Assembly (NCBI RefSeq): GCF_026151165.2
Contig: NZ_CP117849.1
Coordinates: forward strand, 2,976,001 to 3,040,000
Source of the DNA: Cryobacterium sp. SO2
GTDB lineage: Bacteria; Actinomycetota; Actinomycetes; Actinomycetales; Microbacteriaceae
DNA length: 64,000 nt
Direction of reading: 5' to 3'
Shown here: piece after piece, positions 41,014-49,821 of the stretch
Layout: the number at the start of each line of letters is the position of its first letter
How positions within the stretch are numbered: position 1 is the stretch's first letter
Made by a program: the position numbers and the translations under genes
Notes under the pieces: generated by a model
Database searches by the model: none
Told to the model about the DNA's origin: nothing
Seen by the model: only the letters and a program-made list of their open reading frames with translations

Positions 41014-41037
41014 GCCCACCCACTAGTAAAAGTGGGC
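41014..41037. other. GCCCAC/GTGGGC hairpin upstream of alpha-galactosidase
   Basis: GCCCAC (41014-41019) pairs with GTGGGC (41032-41037) across a 12-nt loop, within a stretch of related short repeats (GTGGGCCACCC, GGGGTGGCCC) in the leader of the GH36 gene. A mRNA leader structure is possible. Confidence 0.4.
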
Positions 41038-41138
41038 CACCCACATCCAGCAACAACTGGGGTGGCCCGAATTTGCGAGTGCGGGAGGGTCCCCAACTAG
41101 CAGAAACGGGCCGGTCCAGGTTCCGGATGCCCGCACGA

Positions 41139-41175
41139 CCGTACCGCCCGGCGCGCGAGGCGACGGGCGGTACGG
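41139..41175. terminator. strong hairpin after the binding-protein gene
   Basis: A perfect 12-bp stem, CCGTACCGCCCG (41139-41150) with CGGGCGGTACGG (41164-41175). It lies 56 bp past the stop of the sugar-binding protein (minus strand). No U-run follows on the minus strand, so it may be Rho-aided or a partial terminator. A 16-bp direct duplication (GCCGATCAGCCGTGAG, 41184-41215) lies between stem and stop. Confidence 0.6.
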
Positions 41176-41230
41176 GTGGTTCAGCCGATCAGCCGTGAGG
41201 CCGATCAGCCGTGAGGCCAAGGGCCCCGGT

Positions 41231-42562
41231 CTACTCCGCGACGGGAATGGACTGTGCCTTGAGGGCGTCGATCGTGGCGCTCTGACCGGTGGTGAGGGCA
41301 TCCGCGAGGGTGCCGTCGCCGCTCACTGCGGCCTTGAAGCCGTCGGAGACGTCGTTGTACGTCTGGGTCATGGTCGGACCCCAGACGAAGTCAGCCGAGA
41401 CCTCGCTGGATGCCTTCGCGAAGACGTCGTAGATCGGCTGGTTGCCGTAGAACTCCACGCCTTCCTTGAGCACGGGCAGTTCGAGGCCGGCCTTGGCGGC
41501 CGGGTACAGGTTGGCTGCCTCGTTGAGCATGGTGAGCGACTCGCTCGAGCTGTTCAGCCACAGGGCGAACTGGGCTGCTTCGTACGGGTGCTCGGAGCCG
41601 GTGAACACTGCGGTGGACGAGCCACCCCAGTTGCCGCTGGCCGCGTCGCCGGCTTCCCACTGCGGGGACTCAGCCACGGCCCACTTGCCGGCCGTGTCGG
41701 GCGCGCCGCTGGCGATGGAGTTGGCACCCCAGGCTGCGGAGTTCCAGGTCCAGGCTGCACCGGTGTTGTAGGCGTTGTCCCACTCGGTGGTCCAGGCCGG
41801 AACGGTCGAGACCAGGTCACGGTCGATCAGGTCCTGCCAGAAGTCGGCCACCTTGATGGACTCGTCGCCGGTGAGGTCGACGTTCCAGTTGTCGCCGTCG
41901 TTGCCGAACCAGGTGCCGCCGGCCTGCCAGACGAGTCCGGCGAACTGGTTGATGTCACCCTGCGAGAAGTTGGTGATGTACGCGCCAGTGGCCCGCACCT
42001 GCTCGGCGGCGGTGGCGTATTCCTCCCACGTGGTGGGGATCGCGATGTTGTTGGCCGCGAAGAGGTCGGCGCGGTAGAACATGGCCATGGGGCCGGAGTC
42101 CTGCGGGATCGCGTAGACGGCGTCGTCCTCGTTGAAGCTGACCTGGCCCCAGGTCCAGTCGACGAAGTCGTCCTTGGCTTCCATCACACCGGCGCAGGAG
42201 GCCAGGTTGACCAGGCCGTCCTGCACGCGGAAGTTGGGCAGTGCGTCGTACTCGATCTGGCCGAGGTCGGGCGCATTGCCGGCTTCGAGCTGGTTGAAGA
42301 AGTTGGCGTAGGTGCCGCCGTTGCCGTTCGGGCCGGTCTGCACGGCCACCTGGATGTCGGGGTTGGCCTCGTTCCAGACCGCGACGACGTCTTCGATGCC
42401 GGGGATCCAGGAGGTGAAGGTCAGGTCGACCTTGCCCTCGGCGGGTGCACAGTCGGCAGCGTCGGCGCTGTCGGTGCTCGTGCCGGCGGCGGAGCAGCCG
42501 GTCAGGGCAACCGTGGCTGCGGTGAGCAGGGCAACGGTGGCCGCTCTCTTGGTGATTCGCAT
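41231..42562 (-). CDS. galactoside-binding lipoprotein of an ABC importer
   Basis: 443 aa CUT1-type sugar-binding protein. Signal peptide with lipobox LTGC, then VDLTFTSWIPGIEDVVAVWNEANPDIQV and the characteristic LEAGNAPDLGQIEYDALPNF, plus many aromatic residues that stack on sugars (WAGGTWFGNDGDNW type). ATG at 42562 after AAAGGAAAACA. It is the last gene of the operon after two permease genes and a GH42 beta-galactosidase. Galacto-oligosaccharides or galactosides are the likely ligands. The ATPase is missing, so a shared MsiK-type ATPase elsewhere must energise uptake. Confidence 0.92.
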   Translation of the reverse strand: MRITKRAATVALLTAATVALTGCSAAGTSTDSADAADCAPAEGKVDLTFTSWIPGIEDVVAVWNEANPDIQVAVQTGPNGNGGTYANFFNQLEAGNAPDLGQIEYDALPNFRVQDGLVNLASCAGVMEAKDDFVDWTWGQVSFNEDDAVYAIPQDSGPMAMFYRADLFAANNIAIPTTWEEYATAAEQVRATGAYITNFSQGDINQFAGLVWQAGGTWFGNDGDNWNVDLTGDESIKVADFWQDLIDRDLVSTVPAWTTEWDNAYNTGAAWTWNSAAWGANSIASGAPDTAGKWAVAESPQWEAGDAASGNWGGSSTAVFTGSEHPYEAAQFALWLNSSSESLTMLNEAANLYPAAKAGLELPVLKEGVEFYGNQPIYDVFAKASSEVSADFVWGPTMTQTYNDVSDGFKAAVSGDGTLADALTTGQSATIDALKAQSIPVAE

Positions 42563-42659
42563 TGTTTTCCTTTGTTGGGTTTTCGCTGAAAAGGAGTGGT
42601 GCAAGGTGGTGCGGATGGTGCGGGTAAGGCTGGTCGAACGGTCAGGAAGTTGAGGGAGG

Positions 42660-43574
42660 TTATTTGACGCTGCCGGCGCCGAGGCCGTTGCGCCAGAAGC
42701 GCTGCAGCAGCAGGAACAGGATGATCAGCGGGATGATCGACAGCAGCGCGCCGATGAGCACGTAGCCGCGCAGCTCGGGGATCTGGTTCACCTGGGAGTT
42801 CCAGGCGTACAGGCCGAGGGTGACGGGGAAGAGGGTCTCGTCGCGCAGCATGATCAGCGGCAGGAAGAAGTTGTTCCAGATGGCCACGAACTGGAAGAGG
42901 AACACCGTGACCAGGGCGGGGAACATCAGCTTCACCGAAACGGTGAAGAAGGTGCGCACCTCGCCGGCGCCGTCCAGGCGGGCGGCTTCGATCAGTTCGT
43001 CGGGCACGCTCGCCGAGGCGAAGATGCGGGTGAGGTAGACACCGAACGGGCTCACCAGGCTGGGCAGGAACACGGCCCAGAAGGTGTTGGTGAGGCTGAC
43101 CTGGCTGAAGATCAGGAACAGCGGCAGCGCCAGTGCGGTGGCGGGCACGAGCACCCCGCCGAGCACGATGTTGAACAGCAGTTCCCGGCCGGGGAAGCGG
43201 TACTTGGCCAGGGCGTAGCCGGCCATACCGGCGAACAGGGTGGCAAGCAGGGCGCCGGCGCCGGCGTACAGCGCGCTGTTGAGCATCCACTTGAGGAAGA
43301 CGCCGTCACGGTAGGCGACCAGGTTGCCGATGTTGGCGAACAGGTTGAAGTCGGCGAACCAGAGCGGGTTGGTGCTGGTGAACTGTGCGCTGCTCTTGGT
43401 GCCGGCGATGAACAGCCACCAGATCGGGATGAGGAAGTAGAGCGTGAAGACGAGCATCACGGTCATCGCGCCGACCCTGGAGAGCGGGCTCTCCTTGGCG
43501 ACCTTCGGGGTCGGGGTGTTCTTCAGCCGCTTCGACGGGCGGGCGACGGTGGGCGTCTCGGTGAGGGCGCTCAT
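42660..43574 (-). CDS. sugar ABC transporter permease, MalG type
   Basis: 304 aa, six helices. The EAA loop reads ELIEAARLDGAGEVRTFFTVSVKLMFPAL. A cytoplasmic N-terminal tail of ~30 residues precedes helix 1. The ATG overlaps the stop of the MalF-type gene by four bases (ATGA). With the neighbouring permease it forms the channel of a CUT1 importer. No ATPase gene is nearby, as is common in actinobacteria that share one MsiK. Confidence 0.92.
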   Translation of the reverse strand: MSALTETPTVARPSKRLKNTPTPKVAKESPLSRVGAMTVMLVFTLYFLIPIWWLFIAGTKSSAQFTSTNPLWFADFNLFANIGNLVAYRDGVFLKWMLNSALYAGAGALLATLFAGMAGYALAKYRFPGRELLFNIVLGGVLVPATALALPLFLIFSQVSLTNTFWAVFLPSLVSPFGVYLTRIFASASVPDELIEAARLDGAGEVRTFFTVSVKLMFPALVTVFLFQFVAIWNNFFLPLIMLRDETLFPVTLGLYAWNSQVNQIPELRGYVLIGALLSIIPLIILFLLLQRFWRNGLGAGSVK

Positions 43575-44521
43575 TTGCCTTCCTTCCGCTGGGTGAACTT
43601 GAGGAACGAGAACGACAGCACGAAGGTGGCCAGGGCCAGCACCACGCTGAACGCGGCGGCGAGGTTCACGTTGGGGATCGAGGAGGTGGAGTAGACCATC
43701 AGGTTCGGCGTGAACGTGCTGGTCACGGCGGAGCTGAAGGAGCGGAACACCTGCGGCTCGGCGAGCAGCTGCAGGGTGCCGATGATGGAGAAGATGCCGG
43801 TGAGCACGATCGCGGGCATGATCAGCGGGATCTTGATCGACCAGGCGATGCGCAGCTGGCCGGCGCCGTCGAGGCGGGCGGCCTCGTAGATCTCGGTGGG
43901 GATGGCCAGCAGTGCCGAGTAGATGATGAGCATGTTGTAGCCCACGTAGACCCAGGTGACGACGTTCGCGATGGCCCAGAGCACCAGGTCTGCGGAGAGG
44001 AAGCTGATGTTGCCGGTGATGGCGGTGAACGGCGACAGGTTGGGCGAGTAGAGGAAGCCCCACATGATCGCGGCGATGACGCCGGGCACCGCGTACGGCA
44101 CGAAGAACGCGAGCCTGAAGAAGCGCTTACCGCGGAGCAGCGGGCTATCCAGCAGCAGCGCGAACAGCAGCGCCAGGCCGAGCATGACCGGCACCTGCAC
44201 CACGCCGAAGGCGAGCACCCGGCCGATGGCTGCCCAGAACGGGCCGTTCTGGAACACCAGGAGGTACTGGGTGAGACCGCCGAACACCTCGGTGGCCTTG
44301 CCGAAGGTGCCGTCGCGCTCCACGACGAGCAGCGACTGGTAGATCGCGTAGCCGATCGGCACCAGGTAGAACAGGGTGAACAGGATGGCGAACGGCACGA
44401 TGAAGATCGCGATCGCCCGGGGGTGCGCGACCTTGATCTTGCGGGGTCGGGCCTGGCCGGATGCCGGGCTGCGGGGAGCCGCGCTCCGGGCATCCGCGGC
44501 CGGAAGGGCTGGTGCGCTCAT
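43571..44521 (-). CDS. sugar ABC transporter permease, MalF type
   Basis: 316 aa, about six helices. EAA loop EIYEAARLDGAGQLRIAWSIKIPLIMPAI; the start region AIAIFIVPFAILFTLFYLVPIGYAIYQSL is standard for MalF-like permeases. The ATG at 44521 overlaps the stop of the beta-galactosidase gene (ATGA), so the enzyme and both permeases are translationally coupled. It imports galactosides together with the MalG-type partner. Confidence 0.92.
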   Translation of the reverse strand: MSAPALPAADARSAAPRSPASGQARPRKIKVAHPRAIAIFIVPFAILFTLFYLVPIGYAIYQSLLVVERDGTFGKATEVFGGLTQYLLVFQNGPFWAAIGRVLAFGVVQVPVMLGLALLFALLLDSPLLRGKRFFRLAFFVPYAVPGVIAAIMWGFLYSPNLSPFTAITGNISFLSADLVLWAIANVVTWVYVGYNMLIIYSALLAIPTEIYEAARLDGAGQLRIAWSIKIPLIMPAIVLTGIFSIIGTLQLLAEPQVFRSFSSAVTSTFTPNLMVYSTSSIPNVNLAAAFSVVLALATFVLSFSFLKFTQRKEGK

Positions 44522-46581
44522 GATGCGGTGTCCTCTCTGAGAACGCGTACGGCACCGGCCGGTACGCGCAGGGTGCGGGCGATGACGGTGTCGGTGACGA
44601 GCTCGAGACCGGACCCGCTCACCTCCACGTCGGTGTCGCCGTGGTTGATGATGAAGCGGTAGGCACGGTCGGGGGCGGCGCGGCGGATGACCTCGACGAG
44701 GCCGTCGCCCTCCGGGCCGACCGCGGTGACGCGGGCCTGCCCGGCGATGGTGCGGAGCAGGTCGCGGTAGGTGTCGGCGGAGGGCGCGGTGGCCAGGTAC
44801 CAGGCGGTGCCGGCGCCGTGCCGGTTGCGGGTGAGCGCGGGCACGCCGGGCAGGGCGCCGTCGGTGTAGTGCGCGACGGCCTCGGCGCCGGCCAGGTGCA
44901 GGCGTTCGGACCACAGGGTTCCGGTGGCGCCGGCGGCCAGGCCGATCGGGGCGTGCAGGCCCACGGTGGTGCCCGGCGCCAGCGGCACGAACTCCTCGAC
45001 GCGCACGCCGAGCAGGTCGCGGAACGCGCCCGGGTAACCGCCGAGGCGCACCCTGTCGTCTTCGTCGACGATGCCGCTGTAGAAGGTGACGAGGGCGTGG
45101 CCGCCGTCGGCGACGAAGCCGGCGAGGTTGTCGGCCTGGGCGTCGGTGACCAGGTACAGCGCGGGCACCACCACGAGGCGGTAGCCGCTGAGGTCGGCAT
45201 CCGGGGAGACGATGTCGACGGTGACGCCGAGGCGGTGCAGCGCGGTGTAGGCGGCGTGCACCTGCTCGAGGTATTTCACCGACTGGGACGGCCGGGATTC
45301 GCCGTCGCCGGCCCACCAGGCCTCCCAGCTGAACAGGATGGCGGCATCCGCCACCACGCGCGTGCCGATGATCTCGTCGAGCCGGTCGAGGGTGGCACCG
45401 AGCTGAACCACCTCGCGCCAGAGCACGGTGTCGGTGCCGGCGTGCGGCACGAGTGCGGAGTGGAATTTCTCCGAGCCCTGCAGCGAGGCGCGCCACTGGA
45501 AGAAGCAGATCGCCTCGGCGCCGCGGGCCACGTGGGCCAGCGAGTTGCGGGTCATCTCCCCCGGCGCCTTGGCCAGGTTCAGCGGCTGCCAGTTCACGGC
45601 GCTGGTGGACTGCTCCATCAGCAGCCAGGCGTCGCCGCCGGCAAGTCCCCGGGTGAGGTCGGCCGCGAAGGCCAGCTCGGTGGTGGGGTCGGCGAGGCGG
45701 TGGTCGAGGTAGTGGTCGTTGGCGACCACGTCGACCGCGGATGCCCAGCGCCAGTAGTCGAGGTTGCGGATGTGCGCGGCGACCATGAAGTTCGTCGTGA
45801 CCGGCAGGCTGCTGTGCTGGCGGATGACGGCCTCTTCGGCCTTGTAGTAGCCGAGCAGTTCGTCGGAGCTGAACCGGTGGAAGTCGAGCACCTGGCCGGG
45901 GTTGCGGCTGGAGAGGGTGAGCCTGGGGGTGTGCACCTCGGCCCAGGCGGTGTAGCGCTGGCTCCAGAAGGTGGTTCCCCAGGAGGCGTTGAGGGCGGTG
46001 ATGCTGCCGTATTTGGTTTCGAGCCAGACCCGGAACGCGGCGGCGGTGTCGTCGTCGTAGCAGAGCGCGTTGTGGCAGCCGAGTTCGTTGGAGACGTGCC
46101 AGAGTGCCACGGCCGGGTGGGCGCCGTAACGGATCGCGACCTGCTCCACCAGGCGCAGGGCGTGGTCGCGGAACACCGGCGAGCTCGGGCACCAGGCCTG
46201 GCGGCCGCCGGAGTAGCGGGTGGTGCCGTCTTCGGTCTCGGGCAGGATTTCGGGGTGCAGCGTGGTCAGCCACGGCGGCGGCGAGGAGGTGCCGGTGCCC
46301 AGGTTCACCCGGATGCCGTGCGCGTGCAGGAGGTCGACGATGGTGTCGAGCAGGGTGAAGTCGTACTCCCCCGGGGCCGGCTCCAGCGCGGACCAGCCGA
46401 AGATGTTGATCGCGACGAGGTCGACGCCGGCCTGCTGCATGAGCAGTACGTCTTCGGCCCAGACCTCTGGACCCCACTGCTCCGGGTTGTAGTCGCAGCC
46501 GTAGGCGATGCCGTTCTGCACGAACGGGGTCGCCGGGGTGACCTGGTGCGTCACGGCCGGGGTGGCTACTGGCGAATTCAT
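44518..46581 (-). CDS. beta-galactosidase, GH42 family
   Basis: 687 aa from the ATG at 46581 (preceded by GCAGGAGCAG). The N-terminus shows GCDYNPEQWGPEVWAEDVLLM; acid/base Glu in WHVSNELGCH, nucleophile Glu in WLLMEQSTSAVNW. The trimerisation and C-terminal beta domains follow. Cytoplasmic. It hydrolyses beta-galactosides, typically short galacto-oligosaccharides. It is the first gene of the operon under two LacI operators. Confidence 0.95.
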   Translation of the reverse strand: MNSPVATPAVTHQVTPATPFVQNGIAYGCDYNPEQWGPEVWAEDVLLMQQAGVDLVAINIFGWSALEPAPGEYDFTLLDTIVDLLHAHGIRVNLGTGTSSPPPWLTTLHPEILPETEDGTTRYSGGRQAWCPSSPVFRDHALRLVEQVAIRYGAHPAVALWHVSNELGCHNALCYDDDTAAAFRVWLETKYGSITALNASWGTTFWSQRYTAWAEVHTPRLTLSSRNPGQVLDFHRFSSDELLGYYKAEEAVIRQHSSLPVTTNFMVAAHIRNLDYWRWASAVDVVANDHYLDHRLADPTTELAFAADLTRGLAGGDAWLLMEQSTSAVNWQPLNLAKAPGEMTRNSLAHVARGAEAICFFQWRASLQGSEKFHSALVPHAGTDTVLWREVVQLGATLDRLDEIIGTRVVADAAILFSWEAWWAGDGESRPSQSVKYLEQVHAAYTALHRLGVTVDIVSPDADLSGYRLVVVPALYLVTDAQADNLAGFVADGGHALVTFYSGIVDEDDRVRLGGYPGAFRDLLGVRVEEFVPLAPGTTVGLHAPIGLAAGATGTLWSERLHLAGAEAVAHYTDGALPGVPALTRNRHGAGTAWYLATAPSADTYRDLLRTIAGQARVTAVGPEGDGLVEVIRRAAPDRAYRFIINHGDTDVEVSGSGLELVTDTVIARTLRVPAGAVRVLREDTAS

Positions 46582-46604
46582 CTGCTCCTGCTTCGATCTG
46601 CGTT

Positions 46605-46667
46605 CTGTGAACGTGCACAGGTCGGGGAGCAAATGACTCCTCATTGAGTGTCTGTGAACGTACACAG
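46605..46667. promoter_or_regulatory. paired LacI operators of the galactoside operon
   Basis: CTGTGAACGTGCACAG (46605-46620) and CTGTGAACGTACACAG (46652-46667) differ by one base and are 47 bp apart. Both are near-palindromes (TGTGAACGT-CACA) with the central CG of LacI sites. They lie in the 139 bp between the divergent beta-galactosidase and LacI genes and can control both directions by looping. Confidence 0.85.
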
Positions 46668-46720
46668 AGTAAGTACAGCGCGGCCCCCGTGTCAAGCGAG
46701 CCGACCGGTACAGTTATCGA

Positions 46721-47743
46721 ATGGTGACAATTCCGGGGCGGCGCAAGCGCGCGACCATCCACGACGTCGCCGCCGAGGCGGGGGTCTCCCGCGGCACGGT
46801 GAGCCGCGTGATGAACAACGAACCGTACGTCTCCGCCGAGGCGCGGATGGCCATCGAAGCGGCCATCGAGAAGGTCGGCTACGTGCCGAACACCGCGGCG
46901 CGCAACCTCGTCATGCAGCGCTCCCAGGCCGTGGGCCTGATCGTGCACGAACCCCATTCCCTGTTCCTCGAAGACCCGAATATCGGCGAGATCCTGCTCG
47001 GCGCGAACTCCGCGCTCTCCCGTGCCGACTACCAGATGGTGAGCCTGGTCATCGAGTCCGACCGCGACACCGCGCGGGTGGCGCGCTACCTCAGCGGCGG
47101 CTTCGTCGACGGCGTGATCGTGGTGTCAGCCCGGGAACAAGACCCGATCACGAGGGTTATCGAACGGTTGGATCTGCCGGCGGCGTTCGTCGGGCATCCG
47201 CAGGACCTGCGCGACCTGCCGTACGTGGGAATCAACAACCGCGCCGCCGCCCGGGCCATCACCGAACGCCTGATCGGCACCGGCCGCACCCGTATCGGCA
47301 TGATCGCCGCGGCGCTGGACCGTGACTCCGGCTCCGACCGGCTGGCCGGCTTCACCGATGCCCTGGGCGAGCGATTCGACCCGTACCTGGTGGCCCCGGT
47401 GCCGCTGTACACCTATGCCGACGGACGCGACGGCATGCGTGCGCTTCTCGCCCGCGACCCGTTGATCGACGGGGTCTTCGCGGCCTCCGACGTCATCGCC
47501 GCCGGGGCGCTGAACGCCCTCCGCGAGGCCGGCCGCAGCGTGCCGGTGGAGGTGGGCATCGTCGGCTTCGATGACAGCGCCTGGGCGCTGCGCTGCCAGC
47601 CGTTGCTCTCCACCGTGCGCCAGCCCGCCAACGGCCTCGGCCAGCGCGCGGCCGAGTCGGTGCTCAGCCAGCTGCGTGGCGAGGCTCCCGAGCTCGGCGG
47701 CATCCTGCTCGACACCGAGATCGTCTGGCGCGACTCCGCCTAA
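46721..47743 (+). CDS. LacI-family regulator of the galactoside operon
   Basis: 340 aa. Helix-turn-helix in ATIHDVAAEAGVSRGTVSRVMNNEPYVS, hinge helix VPNTAARNLVMQRS, then the effector domain with VGIVGFDDSAWALRC. Divergent from the GH42 gene and flanked by two operators. It probably represses the GH42-permease-binding protein operon and itself until a galactoside is present. Its stop codon TAA is the first base group of a 66-bp palindromic element. Confidence 0.93.
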   Translation: MVTIPGRRKRATIHDVAAEAGVSRGTVSRVMNNEPYVSAEARMAIEAAIEKVGYVPNTAARNLVMQRSQAVGLIVHEPHSLFLEDPNIGEILLGANSALSRADYQMVSLVIESDRDTARVARYLSGGFVDGVIVVSAREQDPITRVIERLDLPAAFVGHPQDLRDLPYVGINNRAAARAITERLIGTGRTRIGMIAAALDRDSGSDRLAGFTDALGERFDPYLVAPVPLYTYADGRDGMRALLARDPLIDGVFAASDVIAAGALNALREAGRSVPVEVGIVGFDDSAWALRCQPLLSTVRQPANGLGQRAAESVLSQLRGEAPELGGILLDTEIVWRDSA

Positions 47744-47807
47744 CCGTTCCCGAAGCGGACAATTGCGCCCGGCACACCGGCACCAATTGTCCGCATGGGC
47801 AACAGTT
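47742..47807. repeat. 66-bp palindromic element, copy 5, overlapping a stop codon
   Basis: The left outer arm (AACCGTT) begins inside the TAA stop of the LacI gene. Inner arms CGGACAATTGCGCCCGG and CACCAATTGTCCG. It lies between convergent genes, where it could work as a terminator in both directions. Confidence 0.88.
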
Positions 47808-47824
47808 GAGGCTGCCCTCGTGCA

Positions 47825-48388
47825 CTAAGCCTCGTCGAGGTGGCGCGCGATCTCGGCCAGGATGCCCGCCTGCAGGTCGATCGAGCCCCGCCAGTCCCCC
47901 GGCCGGGTCAGGCCGTGCCCCGCCCCGGGCACGGAGCGCAGCCGGGCGGCCGTGCCGGCGATCGCATCCGGCTGCCAGAACGCATCCAGCTCACCGCCGA
48001 TGGCGAGCTCGGCCGCCGTGCCGTCGCGCAGCGCCTGGCGCACCGGCTCTTCGGTGAGCAGCGGCGTCAGCCACACTCCGGCGATCCCCGCGCGCCGTGC
48101 CCAGGGCAGCGCGTAGGTGCCGAACGATTTCGCGACGACGAGCCGGCGCGTGCCCGCGGGGCTCGCGGCGAACGCCTCAGCCACGGCGGTCTCCACGAAG
48201 GGCAGCGGATCCGCCCGGGCAACCTCGTCCACCGTCCAGTCCACGGCCTGCACATGCCAGCCGCGCTCGGCGAGCAGGGTGGCGCACCAGTAGAGCAGCG
48301 GCGCCTGCACGGAGTAGTTCACCCCGGGCAGCAACACGGCGACAGGCGCATCCGCCGACTCGGCCCGAGCCCAGGTGTAAGTGGTCAT
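47825..48388 (-). CDS. small alpha/beta hydrolase
   Basis: 187 aa. VAVLLPGVNYSVQAPLLYW near the start, nucleophile elbow VAKSFGTYALPW and a C-terminal PGAGHGLTRPGDW with the catalytic His. Single-domain lipase/hydrolase type without a lid. ATG at 48388. Flanked on both sides by 66-bp palindromes. Substrate unknown. Confidence 0.85.
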   Translation of the reverse strand: MTTYTWARAESADAPVAVLLPGVNYSVQAPLLYWCATLLAERGWHVQAVDWTVDEVARADPLPFVETAVAEAFAASPAGTRRLVVAKSFGTYALPWARRAGIAGVWLTPLLTEEPVRQALRDGTAAELAIGGELDAFWQPDAIAGTAARLRSVPGAGHGLTRPGDWRGSIDLQAGILAEIARHLDEA

Positions 48389-48439
48389 GCCCCGACGGTA
48401 CCGCCCCGCCCGCCGCCCGCGCAGCCGCCCGTCTCGCCC

Positions 48440-48505
48440 CACTGTTGCCGATGCGGACTTCTGCGTCCGGCGCACCGGACGCAGAAGTCCGCACGGGGAA
48501 CAATT
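48440..48505. repeat. 66-bp palindromic element, copy 6, perfect inner stem
   Basis: The inner arms CGGACTTCTGCGTCCGG and CCGGACGCAGAAGTCCG are a perfect 17-bp inverted repeat, with TTCTGC/GCAGAA in place of AATTGC/GCAATT. Because both arms changed together, base pairing appears to be maintained. It lies between the divergent hydrolase and acylphosphatase genes. Confidence 0.9.
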
Positions 48506-48577
48506 GCAGCGGGGAGCGCCGACGGACGGACGCGGCGCGGCCCGGCGGGCTTGTCGGAGCAGCGGCCGGCGCACACA

Positions 48578-48856
48578 ATGGGGAGCGTGAGTCGCAAACG
48601 GGTGATCGTCACTGGGATGGTGCAGGGCGTGGGGTTTCGGTACTACACCGAGGCGGAGGCCAGCGCGCTCGGACTGGGCGGCTACGTGCGCAACCGGTCT
48701 GACGGCGCGGTCGAGGCCGAATTCGAGGGCACCGACGACGCGCTCGACCGGATGCTGACCTGGCTGCACACCGGACCGCGGTTCGCGAACGTTCAGTCGG
48801 TGCAGGTGACCGACCTGGCCGAACTGGGCGAGGCCGCGTTCAGCGTTCGGCTCTGA
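48578..48856 (+). CDS. acyP: acylphosphatase
   Basis: 92 aa (ATG at 48578; a GTG nine bases later is also possible). The motif GMVQGVGFRYYTEAEA carries the catalytic Arg, and GYVRNRSDGAVEAEFEG carries the Asn. It hydrolyses acyl phosphates such as carbamoyl or acetyl phosphate in the cytoplasm. Length is normal for the family. It stands alone, 81 bp after a 66-bp palindrome. Confidence 0.93.
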   Translation: MGSVSRKRVIVTGMVQGVGFRYYTEAEASALGLGGYVRNRSDGAVEAEFEGTDDALDRMLTWLHTGPRFANVQSVQVTDLAELGEAAFSVRL

Positions 48857-48958
48857 GCCGACCCGGCGAACGCTGTCGCCGGCGACGGATGTCGACGCGG
48901 ACGACGGCCGCGCACCCTGCGATTCTCTGGCACCGGCGCTCTGGCGTACCGTGGGAGT

Positions 48959-49729
48959 ATGGGCGCGCAGGCATCCGGTCCCGACCGGACTGGACCGACG
49001 GTGCGCGAATCCTCCCGGCCACGGGCGGAACAACAGGCGCGCCAGCCGTTGCCCGCGCGCCGACGCCTCACCGTGCGCTCCGGGTACGGCATCGGGCGGC
49101 TGATCCTCGCCGCCGCCGGCGTGGTCGGGTTGATCGGCAACTACGAGTACGTGCTGCTGTTTCCCACCTTCGCGGCCTACAACGTCTTCACCTATTTCAC
49201 GGTGCAGAGTGCGATCGCGGCCGTGGTCGCGTTCGTGCTCGGCGCGATCGTGGCGTTCCGGCGGCAGTCGGATCCGCAGTGGCTCGACCTGTTCCGGGCG
49301 CTTGTGACCACGTACATCCTGGTCTCCGGAATCGTCTTCCTCACCATCGTCATCCAGTCGTCGTCGCGGGACTATTCGATCGAGGTGCCCTGGCCCAGCC
49401 AGGTGCTGCACTTCTACATTCCCACTATCGCGCTGCTGGACTGGCTGACCGACACCGGCAAGGCCCGGTTGTCCTGGCGCTTTCTGCGCTGGATTCTGCC
49501 GTACCCGATCGCCTGGGGAATCTTCACCCTCGTGCGCGGCTCGATCGTGGGCTGGTACCCGTACTTCTTCCTCGATCCGGCCCAGGTGAGCGGCCCGCTC
49601 GAAACCGCGGTGTATTGCCTCATCGCGGTCGTCCTGTTCCTGGGCATCGCGGCGGTGCTCGTGGCGACATCCCGGCTGAGCTGGCGGCCACGGTCGCGAA
49701 GCGACCGCAGCTCGTCCGTGCCCAACTAG
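48959..49729 (+). CDS. Pr6Pr-like six-helix membrane protein
   Basis: 256 aa. A basic, Pro/Arg-rich cytoplasmic N-terminus (~40 residues) is followed by six membrane helices. FTYFTVQSAIAAVVAFVLGAI and PSQVLHFYIPTIALLDWL with YPIAWGIFTLVRGSIVGWYPYFFLDP are typical of the Pr6Pr/FAR-17a-like membrane family. Function is poorly known in bacteria. ATG at 48959. No operon partner is evident. Confidence 0.8.
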   Translation: MGAQASGPDRTGPTVRESSRPRAEQQARQPLPARRRLTVRSGYGIGRLILAAAGVVGLIGNYEYVLLFPTFAAYNVFTYFTVQSAIAAVVAFVLGAIVAFRRQSDPQWLDLFRALVTTYILVSGIVFLTIVIQSSSRDYSIEVPWPSQVLHFYIPTIALLDWLTDTGKARLSWRFLRWILPYPIAWGIFTLVRGSIVGWYPYFFLDPAQVSGPLETAVYCLIAVVLFLGIAAVLVATSRLSWRPRSRSDRSSSVPN

Positions 49730-49821
49730 GCACGGCGACCCGGTACGGCCGCCCGGTGCGGTAGGCCCCGGCCGTGGCGGCGCATCCCACGGATGCTCCG
49801 CCGCCCGGCCGGCACCCGCCG

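Noticed and set aside
43571..46957. A very long minus-strand open frame across the permease and beta-galactosidase genes, more than 1,100 codons
   Set aside because: Its upstream two-thirds are an alternate frame of the beta-galactosidase gene with Arg/Pro/Ala-rich nonsense; only its end is the real MalF-type permease.
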